From assembly GCA_030068145.1 (NCBI GenBank), contig JAPJBO010000934.1:1-64000 (forward strand): a DNA stretch of 64,000 nt. The letters are read 5' to 3'. This document shows, piece by piece, positions 1 through 9,527 of the stretch (position 1 is its first letter; each line of letters opens with the position of its first letter). The notes under the pieces were generated by a model, which saw nothing but the letters and a program-made list of their open reading frames with translations, was not told the DNA's origin and did no database searches. The DNA is from Diplonema papillatum. Its lineage: Eukaryota > Euglenozoa > Diplonemea > Diplonemida > Diplonemidae. Made by a program: the position numbers and the translations under genes.

Positions 1-1340
1 GGTGCTCATTATCACGCCGATGTGTCCGGTACGGAAATTGCAGTGCTGCACCTTTGATACACCTGTGGAACACCGATGGTGTGGTGCTCATTAGCACGCC
101 GATGTGTCCGGTACGGAAATTGCAGTGCTGCACCTTTGAGACACCTGTAGAACACCGATGGTGTGGTGCTCATTAGCACGCCGATGTGTCCGGTACGGAA
201 ATTGCAGTGCTGCACCTTTGATACACCTGTAGAACACCGATGGTGTGGTGCTCATTAGCACGCCGATGTGTCCGGTACGGAAATTGCAGTGCTGCACCTT
301 TGATACACCTGTAGAACACCGATGGTGTGGTGCTCATTAGCACGCCGATGTGTCCGGTACGGAAATTGCAGTGCTGCACCTTTGATACACCTGTAGAACA
401 CCGATGGTGTGGTGCTCATTAGCACGCCGATGTGTCCGGTACGGAAATTGCAGTGCTGCACCTTTGATACACCTGTAGAACACCGATGGTGTGGTGCTCA
501 TTAGCACGCCGATGTGTCCGGTACGGAAATTGCAGTGCTGCACCTTTGATACACCTGTAGAACACCGATGGTGTGGTGCTCATTAGCACGCCGATGTGTC
601 CGGTACGGAAATTGCAGTGCTGCACCTTTGATACACCTGTAGAACACCGATGGTGTGGTGCTCATTAGCACGCCGATGTGTCCGGTACGGAAATTGCAGT
701 GCTGCACCTTTGATACACCTGTAGAACACCGATGGTGTGGTGCTCATTAGCACGCCGATGTGTCCGGTACGGAAATTGCAGTGCTGCACCTTTGATACAC
801 CTGTAGAACACCGATGGTGTGGTGCTCATTAGCACGCCGATGTGTCCGGTACGGAAATTGCAGTGCTGCACCTTTGATACACCTGTAGAACACCGATGGT
901 GTGGTGCTCATTAGCACGCCGATGTGTCCGGTACGGAAATTGCAGTGCTGCACCTTTGATACACCTGTAGAACACCGATGGTGTGGTGCTCATTAGCACG
1001 CCGATGTGTCCGGTACGGAAATTGCAGTGCTGCACCTTTGATACACCTGTAGAACACCGATGGTGTGGTGCTCATTAGCACGCCGATGTGTCCGGTACGG
1101 AAATTGCAGTGCTGCACCTTTGATACACCTGTAGAACACCGATGGTGTGGTGCTCATTAGCACGCCGATGTGTCCGGTACGGAAATTGCAGTGCTGCACC
1201 TTTGATACACCTGTGGAACACCGATGGTGTGGTGCTCATTAGCACGCCGATGTGTCCGGTACGGAAATTGCAGTGCTGCACCTTTGATACACCTGTGGAA
1301 CACCGATGGTGTGGTGCTCATTAGCACGCCGATGTGTCCC
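1..1340. repeat. 82-bp tandem satellite, about 16 copies
   Basis: Head-to-tail units of 82 bp run from the window edge, so the array is probably longer. Units are almost identical. The interior copies read CTGTAGAACACC, while the first copy and the last two read CTGTGGAACACC, a typical edge divergence. The many small ORFs in it repeat every 82 bp and are not genes. The last unit breaks off after GATGTGTCC near 1338. Confidence 0.97.
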
Positions 1341-1781
1341 CATAAAGAAGTCGGTCGAAAGTCTGTCAGTGAACACATCTGGCACTGGGCATCCCGTCGT
1401 TTCTCCGGCGCCAAATATGTGCACGGTAATGCTTGCCGAATGTTGAGAAAATAAGCTTGCAGTTTGGTATCCGGATCGCGAAGGTTGTTGGGGTAGCAGC
1501 AGCTCGCAAGTACGGGGTTTCCGACTCGATGTTTGTGGTTAGCTAATACGCGTAGTGACCACTCTGCACGGCACGGGGACTCCAATTTTGTCCAATAGCA
1601 ACGCTGCTGAGGCAGTTAAGAGATATATGTCGGAAGCTGCGGTGACACAACTGCAGGGACCAAGTCTGGTGCTGGGCACCAATAGCGCACGGGAATGCTG
1701 CCGGGTGCTGAGAAATGCGCTAGCAGTTTTGGATCCAGAGGACTCGAGCTTGGGGTTTGGAGGGAGGGTCAAACGGCAGCT
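1341..1781. other. Intergenic, no gene seen
   Basis: Unique-looking sequence between the satellite and the malate dehydrogenase stop codon. It should hold the 3' UTR of that minus-strand gene. I recognise no other feature. Confidence 0.5.
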
Positions 1782-4700
1782 CTACTTGCTAGCGAACCAA
1801 GTCGTGGCTGACTCGATGTTTGTGATGAGCTGCGCGTTGGCCGTCTCGAGCAGCTTCTTCTCGTGGTCCGACAGCGACGGAACGGGGAGAATTTCGGCGA
1901 CACCCTCCTTGCCGAGCTTCACGAGGTGCGCGAAGTAAGCGGTCTTGCCGCCTTGCGCTGACGCGTCCACGTACGTGCACACGACAACCTCTTCGCCTGC
2001 CAGCGCCTTCAACACGTCGGACGCGAATTCCACGGCTGTGTGGGTTTGGCACTGTTTCGAGTTTTGCTCCTTCCGAGAGTGCTTGAAAGGACCCGCATCA
2101 AAAGCGCACGGACCCTAACTTCACCCCTCTGCGACGATTGCTACGTCCTTGCTGATGACATCTGTCCCCAGTAAGGGCGGCATTTTTTTAGAGTTAAAGT
2201 TCGCTTGAAATTCCGGGGTTTTAGGGTCTCCGTGTGACCGTTCATGAAATGGGTTCTCTTAGAGCAAGAAAGGGCTATGTGGTTACGGGTTGTATATTTA
2301 GTGCACGCTTTCGTTATGGGTTATGGCTAGCCATGTCCGGGACTGTTTGTGACCGACACCAAGTACATTCCTTCGTGGAGTGTAATCTTGGGCCCCCCAC
2401 GTTCTACAAGTTGAGCATTGAGTTCTTTAAGTTGAGCAGGGGTTGCCTTGTAGCCCGTACCGGTCTGTTGTCCGCGTTTATATGTATTTTTTCGCAGTGT
2501 GGTGCTTGGGTTTCGCGACACTTGCGGTGCTTCACGTGGTGCGGGTTGTTTCCGCCCTAATATAAAGTTTTTCTGTTGTGCAGTCGACGATATACGTCGT
2601 TCTGATATCTGACGACTTTGTTTCTTTGCTTGCTTTGTTTTCCTTGTGGTCCTTTGCTTTCCTCCTTTCAACCTTCACCCAGCTCACCGCATCCGACCTA
2701 TCGAGCTGCTTCGGCATTTTTTAGAGTGCAAGTTTTTGTTGAACGCTTACGCCCGCAGATTTACCTGGGTTTCGTGTGGGCTACAGCACATTTACCTCCT
2801 TTGGTCTATCGCAACTGGCAGTCTCCTCAAGCATTTCCTACAAAGCAGGTGCTTATACAAAACAAAACTTCTTCCTCAGGGACAATCCCCACTCACCACC
2901 CGGGTGCCATTGCCACTCTGGACCCGGTGGAGAGATGCGTTCTGGTACGAAGCAGCTGGAAATGGACGATGAAGCTAGCTCAGCTTTCGCCTCCAGTCCC
3001 GATCAGGCGCCGAGAGCTCGCATGTGCCGTGATTGGGCTGCGGGTTGCCAGGAGAATCACGAACGGCTGGGTGCTGTTTAGCGTTTTCCACGATAACAGC
3101 ACCGCAGAGAGCCGGTTCCGTAAGTTGGCGTCACCGCATCCCGTAGAAAATCGGCTACTGGTTGACATGCACAGGGCCATTGGGGAGGCACAGGTCGAGA
3201 CTCACCTGGTGGCAAGCGCAAAAATGGTGGCGGATGTGGACACCAGAGAAAGAACCTGAGCGCGTTCTTTTCCCCCACCGCTTCTTCTAGCTTCTGTCGT
3301 GATCTGCGCGTGGGGATGCGCATTGTGAAACGCTCACGTACTGTTGCTGAGTGGTCAGATGAACTGAGAGGAGAGGATGCGTGGTCAAGGAAAAAAGGGG
3401 GGGGGGGAGCTGCTTATCGTTTTTTCTTAATATGTCTGATGTTTTCCTTCCGCGTGATTGCACACGGAAGAGGGCGCCACGCAAAATGAGTACCCCTCGT
3501 CGCTGCGTGTTATATGGCGCGTCCTCTCCAAAGCGGATCTGAAACTGGACAGTTCGTGAAAATTTAGGCAGCCCGTGCCCCTCCCTGGAGCAAGGTGGCC
3601 TGTGTGAATCCACGGGTCCCGGCGCTCGCCTTGCGCCCTACACAAAATCCCAAGAACTTACCTCTTGCTGTTTTTCTCTGACCATTCGAACGCTTCGACC
3701 GCTGCGTCGCAAACACAGTGAAGGGAAATAAAACCGCTGCGCGGGGCCCTGAACCCCCCCCCTTAGGCATACATCCGATCCGACTCGTATGCGAGAATGA
3801 TTCTCGCATTCTCGCATGAAATTCTCGCATATTCTCGCAAATAGAAATTCAGCCAGGTGGCCCATTCTGACGCTTTGCTCAATTATCCGTAGACTTTTTC
3901 TTTTTCTTTTCCTTTTGCTTTGCTTCTTCTTCGAGTTTTACGGATCCGGTGTTTTTTTTTTTTTTGCGATAAGCAACAGGACCTTATGCAGCCCATTTTC
4001 TCCTTCAGACTAGACACCAAGCCCATTTTCTCTGGTGAGTCTTAATGCAGGGGGGGTCCAGGGGGCACCGCCCCCTGGGAGACGGTATGGTACATGGTGC
4101 CTCAGAATCTGATGTCCTGGCTAAGGCAGGACCTTCTGCAGCGTGTCCTCCAGAAGACACCTAGCCTACTGATGATTGTTCTGATGAAAGGTCTCGCCCC
4201 TCTTCAGTAGCACAGCCAGAATAGGAGAAATAATTCCCACTACAGACACCCAAAACCTCTGCCCAACCCAAGATTACAGACACCAAACTCCTGCCCAACC
4301 CAATCCGAGGTAGTGTAAATCAACCCAACCTCCCACCTGATTTTCGATTTTTTTTTTTTTTTTGGGTGAGTTACCTCACCCAACCGCTGCAGTGCATAAC
4401 CCCCTGTATTAAGCAATAAGTACCTCCTTAGAGAGCATACTTGTTTACAGCTAAAAAGGAACGTTGGCAGCGGTTTAACCTGAACGCGTACAGGTCAAAT
4501 CGCGCAAACAGATCGGCCAACACAGTAAAGACGGGTTGGAGTTCTTTCGTTGGTGTGGGGTATGGTTGGTGCCCAGTGTAGTTCGACAGTTGGGTGGTAT
4601 TTGCAGCGACGTTTTCTGTGACTTAACTCGCACTTTTCGTACGTTCGTTTTCGCTCTTTGGGGTTGGTTGAGCTTTGCAGAGCTGGTAAGCACAACAGCG

Positions 4701-6237
4701 TGAATTGCGCAAGGGTTGGTGCTCCAATAATGCTGGTGCTTGCTTGATAACGCCGTCCGTCGGCGGAGCCGACGTTGATTTGCAAATGGAGGCCAAGCTG
4801 GGCAGCCGGTTCCGGAATCAAGCAACAGCCAGTGCAATGGGGCTTGGACAGGGAGGAAATATAGAGGTTGAGGGGCAAATACAATACAAACACAATCGGA
4901 CTTGTTCTTCGCTTACACCCTGCTCGATTGCATCCCTTTTGTTCTTTGCTTACATCACCGTGTGTTGCTTTCTCACTCAGGACTTTTGACCTGTCGTGTT
5001 TGGTGATTTGTCGTGTTGGGGTAGACCCTCATGACCTCACGTCCGTTCAACATGTTGTGGTTCTATGGTTACAGCACTTGGGATCCCTTCGGTTCTTTGT
5101 CTGGCAGCTATTGTCGAGCATTTCCTTTCAAGCTGGCGCTTGGAAAGTGACCCTCAAACAACCTCGTTAACCGAAATATGGCAGCCATGCAGTATCCCCC
5201 AGCGTTTGCGAGTTGTTGGTTGTGGAGGGGACGGCACATCTGTTACACAGTACCGCAGGTGTCAAGCTCAGCGGGAACAGACCTCCTTTATTTCCGCACT
5301 AGATGTTCAAACCATGTAATCCAGTCAAAGAAGGGAACACCAGAAGCATTGCTAAACCAAGAAGGAAGACATAACGATTTTGTCGAGTAGGGTGCTGGGG
5401 AGACACGCTTGTGTCGGTCCTGTGATGTGCACGGGACCACCCCCCTGGAGAAACTTCCCGTAGAGGGGTGCGCGTAAGTGCCTTTTACCCCGTACGCGTA
5501 AGGGTAAAAGTTTGCGTTGTGTTGCGAAGGTCTTTGGACATACCCGCGTAGGCCATGGATAGGGTCGCGCTGCCGGCCCCGTCTTTCGCTTTCACGACTT
5601 CGTCGCCGCCGAATTGGATGCGGTGCGTGAGCTTGTCGATCTCGTCTTGCGAGAACTCGAAGCCGGACTGGCTGAGCAACGGCACGATGGTGGCGCCGCT
5701 GTGGCCTCCGATGACGGGCACGTTGACCTTCGTGACGTCGGCGCCCTTCGCTTCGGCGACGAACGTGCGGGCGCGGACGAGGTCCAGCGTGGTGACGCCG
5801 AAGAGCTTCTTGGGGTTGTAAACGCCCGCCTTTTTGAGCACCTCGGCGAAAATGGGAACCGTCGAATTGACCGGGTTCGAGATGATCAAAAAACACGCCT
5901 TCGGGCACACCTCGGCGCACGCGGTGGCCAAGGTTTTGATGATCCCAGCATTGACGTTGAACAGGTCGTCGCGGGTCATGCCAGGCTTTCTCGGGACGCC
6001 CGCCGGGATGATGACCACATCCCTGTCCTTCAACGCGTCTCTGAGTTGCGCGTCCCCCACGAAGCCGGACACCTTCGCCCCGGTGCAGATGTGGCCCAAG
6101 TCCGCTGCGACTCCCGGCGTGTTCACCACGTCGTAGAGGTTCAGGTTCTTCACCAGCGGGTTCATCTTCAGCAGCAGCGACAGCGGCTGCCCGATGCCAC
6201 CGGCGGCTCCGAGGACGGCGGCGTTGAAGGTCGTCAT
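1782..6237 (-). CDS. Malate dehydrogenase, two exons: join(5544..6237, 1782..2035)
   Basis: NAD-dependent malate dehydrogenase (malate to oxaloacetate) of the mitochondrial/glyoxysomal type. Exon 1 encodes residues 1-231: the Rossmann loop GAAGGIG near residue 10, the substrate-loop arginines in [12 protein letters not shown] (79-89), ISNPVNS near 119, and the catalytic-histidine motif GGHSG (His 179). It ends in SMAYA. Exon 2, 3.5 kb away, supplies the missing C-terminus, [14 protein letters not shown] to WFASK. Joining across GTATGT (5543-5538) and ACACAG (2041-2036) restores a phase-1 alanine codon and gives [10 protein letters not shown], as in plant glyoxysomal enzymes. The product is 315 aa, normal for the family. 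I chose the ATG at 6237 because the fold starts at once ([14 protein letters not shown]); an in-frame ATG at 6336 would add a low-complexity leader. No transit peptide or clear PTS1 signal is visible, so cytosolic location is the simplest guess. Confidence 0.93.
2187..2245 (+). repeat. Family Q copy, inside the MDH intron
   Basis: TTTTTTTAGAGTTAAAGTTC and the following 35 bases recur just upstream of the ankyrin gene start (28678-28715), at 32690-32765 and, diverged, at 40330-40375. On the minus strand a short ATG ORF follows (21 codons), possibly a fossil gene start. Confidence 0.65.
2345..2465 (+). repeat. Family G copy, inside the MDH intron
   Basis: Shares GTGACCGACACC, the block around TTGAGCATTGAGTTCTTT and GAGCAGGGGTTGCC with 34965-35095. 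Shorter relatives are at 32015-32100, 46980-47065, 47290-47365 and 60590-60640. Confidence 0.6.
2718..2872 (+). mobile_element. Family B element (poly-A type), 5'-truncated
   Basis: Contains GAACGCTTACGCCCGC, GGGCTACAGCACATTTACCT and the shared tail CAAGCATTTCCTACAAAGC ending in an A-rich run. It matches full copies at 14700, 40425 and 57980 and lies antisense in the MDH intron. Confidence 0.75.
3789..3840. repeat. Palindromic TGCGAGAAT cluster
   Basis: A perfect 21-bp palindrome (ATGCGAGAAT-G-ATTCTCGCAT) is followed by three more TTCTCGCA units. A hairpin or protein-binding site is possible; no function is assigned. Confidence 0.6.
4447..4515 (+). repeat. Family S copy
   Basis: ACAGCTAAAAAGGAACGTTG through GCGGTTTAACC and a closing AAATCGC recurs at 21210-21275. 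Confidence 0.6.
4845..5150 (+). mobile_element. Family C element, inside the MDH intron
   Basis: Near full length. It has GCAAATACAATACAAACACA, TTCTTCGCTTACA, CTCACTCAGGACTTTTGACC, GACCTCACGTCCGTTCAACA, GTTACAGCACTTGGGATCCC and the tail GAGCATTTCCTTTCAAGCTG. It has lost the terminal poly-A. Other copies are at 21765, 37305 (minus), 42590, 54285, 62115 and 62535. Confidence 0.8.
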
Positions 6238-6285
6238 TTGGGGCTTTTTGTGTTGTTGTTTTTTTTTGTGTCTGACCAGGGTAAA

Positions 6286-6320
6286 GGAGGGGGCCGAATA
6301 ATAACAGTTGTTTGACTCGA
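6286..6320 (-). promoter_or_regulatory. Half of a family I inverted-repeat element upstream of MDH
   Basis: GGGGGCCGAATAATAACAGT matches the terminal repeat of the elements at 17974, 42255 and 53436. It sits 50-85 bp upstream of the MDH ATG. Whether it acts in transcription is unknown; the position is the only hint. Confidence 0.45.
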
Positions 6321-6338
6321 TTCGCACACGTTCCAACA

Positions 6339-6410
6339 GCTAGCGTTCGTTCTTATCTCGGTCAAATGTATCCACCTCAATCCCACTGTTTTAAGGCCAC
6401 GGGGTTGAAT
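6339..6410. repeat. Family R copy upstream of MDH
   Basis: About 70 bp including GTTCTTATCTCGGTCAA, GTATCCACCTC and GTTTTAAGGCCACGG recurs at 35608-35690. It is a candidate promoter or 5' UTR module because it lies 100-170 bp upstream of the MDH ATG. Confidence 0.6.
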
Positions 6411-6654
6411 TCTTTGAACATGTATCCGTGGTGGAGCAACCATTGTTTCGACGAGACACAGATTTGTCGGGCCACGACTAGCAGAGGCGAAGGACCCTTT
6501 CAACCTTTCAAATGTAACCGTGCTGCGGGGTGTCATGAGCTCCAACTCCTCTGGACGCGGCTCTGGGGAACTTGGACGAGAGAGAGGCAAGAGAAGGAAG
6601 CCAGGTTGTGTCGACTGTCACCTGGAAAGGCGCAGACGTGGGAGTGGAGGGGCG

Positions 6655-6770
6655 GGCTTATGTGCTGACCGGTCCTATCTGCACCATGTTTAGGTCCTCT
6701 AAGCCACGAACACATAAGGCGGACCATCATCATCAGCGCGGAAGCTGGAGTGTCAGACAGGACCGCCACA
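6655..6770 (+). repeat. Family A copy, diverged
   Basis: Has the family core TTTAGGTCCTCTAAGCCACG and ACATAAGGCGGACCATCATC. Better copies are at 38855 and 57297. Confidence 0.65.
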
Positions 6771-6782
6771 CCGCATACCACT

Positions 6783-6978
6783 TACATGTAGCAGCAGACC
6801 ACGTAGCAGAGGAGTACCACAGCACGTAAATGCATAGCACCACGTAGCAGAGGAGTACCACAGCACGTGAATGCATAGCACCACGTAGCAGAGGAGTACC
6901 ACAGCACGTAAATGCATGGCACACGTAGCAGAGGAGTACCACAGCACGTACATGCATAGCACCACGTAGCAGAGGAGT
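6783..6978. repeat. 41-bp minisatellite, about 5 copies
   Basis: Units contain CACGTAGCAGAGGAGTACCA followed by CAGCACGTAAATGCATAGC. One unit lacks a base and the last is truncated after GAGTAC. Confidence 0.93.
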
Positions 6979-6989
6979 ACAGTACCAAA

Positions 6990-7480
6990 TGCAGAGGATA
7001 GGATGTAGATGCACACCACGCACGGTGTGAGTCGGGTTGGTCTGTTCGTAGCTCGCCACCGCCAGGGCCCATGCTACGAGACAAATCCGTCTCGGAAAGA
7101 AGACCCCTACACGGTGAAGTCCAGCCTCAGAAGTGGAGCAGGAGCTACCGCTGGAGTTGAAAAGCGGGCGTCACGCCCGCGTGTACATGCGTTTTGGTTG
7201 CGGTTCGGGTATGTTTCGGAGCCTCCAGCAGGTTGAGCTCCGTGGCAAGGAGGACACGTACGTTAAGTATGCAAGTAGTAAGAAGCTTGCATCGGATGTT
7301 GCTGCGCGTACCAAGGGGTGGTGTACAAAGGCACTGGCTTGCTTGACGACAGATTCTTCGAAACCTCTTGCTAGGTGTTCAGCGTGTGTGCGGTCCAGCA
7401 GCGAAAGTTCGTTCATTCGGCCGCTGGGTTGTCTTTTTTTATGGTAACAACCGCGGTTGTCATTATCAAAAAGTGACGGT
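6990..7480. other. Intergenic, no recognised feature
   Basis: Unique-looking sequence between the 41-bp minisatellite and the small plus-strand ORF. Nothing is recognised. Confidence 0.4.
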
Positions 7481-7538
7481 TGGCAGCGTACTGTGGAAAT
7501 TACCATACAGGTGACAGCACACACGCACAAACAAAAAT

Positions 7539-7817
7539 ATGCCGGCTGTACCATCACGTGAGGACCTCACCTATGTCGATTGGGATGCGATCCCGGTGGC
7601 CGAGTTCCCGCCTAACGCCAGGCCGGTGGCAGGACATTCGAGGTGCGTGTTCTTCCCTTCGTGTGACAGCACACACGATCCTAACCGCGGCAATCGATGT
7701 GCCCGCTGTGGAGCCATCGGCCTGGCCCACGTAATGATGCATTGTTGGTGGCGGTGCCACCTTCATCTTCCATCTGGGTCGCCTCCCCTTCTGTTTTCGG
7801 ACTCCTTCCCTCAATGA
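7539..7817 (+). CDS. Small Cys-containing hypothetical protein (possible first exon)
   Basis: A 92-aa ORF that I do not recognise. It starts MPAVPSREDLTYVDW and carries cysteine pairs in RCVFFPSCD and NRCARCGAIG, then CWWRC, which could make a zinc-binding fold. The ATG follows an A-rich leader (CACAAACAAAAAT), and GTTGGCAGCGTACTGTGG lies 55 bases upstream, matching the core of the module upstream of the coiled-coil and cold-shock genes. The ORF runs straight into a minisatellite, so the true 3' end may be a splice donor inside it. It is the only plus-strand coding candidate I favour. Confidence 0.35.
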   Translation: MPAVPSREDLTYVDWDAIPVAEFPPNARPVAGHSRCVFFPSCDSTHDPNRGNRCARCGAIGLAHVMMHCWWRCHLHLPSGSPPLLFSDSFPQ

Positions 7818-7819
7818 AG

Positions 7820-8175
7820 ACCGTCAGTGGGGAAGCGTGGGGCTGGACGTAAGCAGCCATCACTCGGTCACAGGTTACTTCAACGAAGACCTGCAGTGTG
7901 GTCAAGCATCCATCAGGTCGCAAGTTGCCGCAATGAAAACACTTCGTGGGGCAGCGCTGGGCTTACGTAAGCATCCATCACTCGGACGCAGGTTACCTCA
8001 ATGAAGAACTGCAGTGGGACAGCATTGGGCTTGACGTATGCATCCATCGCTCGGACACAGGTTACCTCAATGAAGACCTGCAGTGGGGCAGCATTGGACT
8101 TGACGGGGCCAAGCATCCGTCACTCGGTCGCAGGTTTTCTGGCAGGTGGGCGCGGCTCGATGAAGACCTGAAGCG
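7820..8175. repeat. Minisatellite of roughly 55-65 bp, about 6 diverged copies
   Basis: Units carry AGCATCCATCACTCGG, CACAGGTTACCTCAATGAAG and ACCTGCAGTGGGGCAGC with indels between copies. Confidence 0.85.
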
Positions 8176-8199
8176 GGGGAGCGTTGGGCTTGAAGGCTG

Positions 8200-8574
8200 G
8201 CGGCGTAATTCCAATGGGCGACGGCACGGACCCAGCGATGACTGGGGTGTGCACCGCCGGCACGGAAGTGACTTTGTCAGCGCTCGTCGGCCTTCCTTTC
8301 CGTAACGGCGGCGGGTGGCCCATCGGGGAAGCGTGCAATACCGAACCCGGAAGAGTGCCTGTGGGAGATCGTTGTTATTGGTGCTGGTTTTGAGGGATAA
8401 GGAAAAGGTAAGAAATTTTTTTTCTGTGGCCTCCGCTGGTCTGGTGGTTTGTGCTACCTCCGTTCTTCTACACTCGTTCTCTTCTCTACTCGAGGGGATT
8501 TGAGAAGCTGCCGCGGGGCGTTGAGAATAACACAGTTCACTGAGGGTTTGAAGCACCACAAGTCGATGAGAGTT
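8200..8574. other. No gene seen; a 45-bp segment recurs at 34812
   Basis: GTTATTGGTGCTGGTTTTGA and the following GGGATAAGGAAAAG (near 8372-8408) are repeated at 34808-34845. No coding signal is recognised. Confidence 0.4.
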
Positions 8575-8612
8575 TGGGTTAGAATGCGAAGAATCTGCGG
8601 CGATAATCTGCA
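8575..8612. repeat. Family E copy
   Basis: GAATCTGCGGCGATAATCTG with TTAGAATGCGAA. Similar copies are at 19318-19360 and, inverted, at 33003-33045 and 45287-45325. Confidence 0.6.
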
Positions 8613-8614
8613 TC

Positions 8615-9527
8615 CACGTGGACGAGTGCTGTCAAAGGGTCGTGTACTGTGGACAGACCGGGTCATCGATAAACAAATTGCACGTTTGCCAAACGTTTGC
8701 GTTCGATAAATCTTTGTGTCAAACGTACGTTTGCAAACGACACTGCCCGGGCCCGGTGGCTTCAGAAAAGGAACTGAACGGAGGATGAGCTCGTGCCTGT
8801 TGTGTCTATCGGTGCAGGTGCACTTTTCGCGCGTCACCGCTGTGTTCGTTGACGCGCAAGCTGCAGCACAGGGGACGCGTGTGCTTGAGTCCACGTCTGA
8901 GAGCCCGGGATGCACAAGCGTGGATCGCCGCAGCCACGTGGACGAGTGCTGTCAAGGGTCGTTTACTGTGTACGGACCGGGTAAAACGCTACGTTTGCAC
9001 GTTTGCCAACCGTTTGCGTTCGATAAATCTTTTTGTCAAACGTATGTTTGCAAACGACACTGCCCGGACCCGGTGGCCTCAGAAAAGGAACTGAACGGCC
9101 TCGTGTGGTATGAGGATGAGCTTGTGTCCGTTGTCTATCGGTGCAGGTGCACTTTTCGCGCGTCACCGCTGTGTTCGTTGACGCGCAAGCTGCAACACAG
9201 GGGACGCGTGTGCTTGAGTCCACGTCTGAGAGCCCGGGATGCACAAGCGTGGATCGCCGCAGCCACGTGGACGAGTGCTGTCAAGGGTCGTTTACTGTGT
9301 ACGGACCGGGTAAAACGCTACGTTTGCACGTTTGCCAACCGTTTGCGTTCGATAAATCTTTTTGTCAAACGTATGTTTGCAAACGACACTGCCCGGACCC
9401 GGTGGCCTCAGAAAAGGAACTGAACGGCCTCGTGCGGTATGAGGATGAGCTTGTGTCCGTTGTCTATCGGTGCAGGTGCACTTTCGCGCGTCACCGCTGT
9501 GTTCGTTGACGCGCAAGCTGCAGCACC
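8615..9527. repeat. 330-bp tandem repeat, 2.8 copies
   Basis: Units start with CACGTGGACGAGTGCTGTCA at about 8615, 8934 and 9264. The second and third units are almost identical and the first is more diverged. A 235-codon plus-strand ORF crossing it is repeat-derived. The minus-strand coiled-coil ORF reads into its last 40 bases. Confidence 0.94.

Larger units (their letters stand above)
2036..5543 (-). other. 3508-bp spliceosomal intron of malate dehydrogenase
   Basis: Donor GTATGT and acceptor CCAAACCCACACAG flank the two halves of the protein. The intron carries copies of families Q, G, B, S and C, a TGCGAGAAT palindrome cluster and a C/A-rich stretch (4230-4320) with a 34-bp tandem duplication. 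The recognisable poly(A)-type elements are antisense to the gene. Small ORFs inside it look non-coding. Confidence 0.88.

Noticed and set aside
1..1340. CRISPR array
   Set aside because: The 82-bp units are contiguous, without unique spacers; the same holds for the 25-bp and 21-bp arrays.
2618..3259. 213-codon plus ORF
   Set aside because: It runs through a family B repeat inside the MDH intron, with no recognisable domain.
5485..5543. MDH continuing in frame past 5544
   Set aside because: The residues after SMAYAG do not fit the family, a GTATGT donor lies there, and the true C-terminus is found at 1782-2035.
5288..5920. 210-codon minus ORF and 233-codon plus ORF (5614-6315) over MDH
   Set aside because: Out-of-frame readings of MDH exon 1; the MDH frame has clear family motifs.
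8716..9423. 235-codon plus ORF
   Set aside because: It spans the 330-bp tandem repeat and repeats itself; no independent coding evidence.
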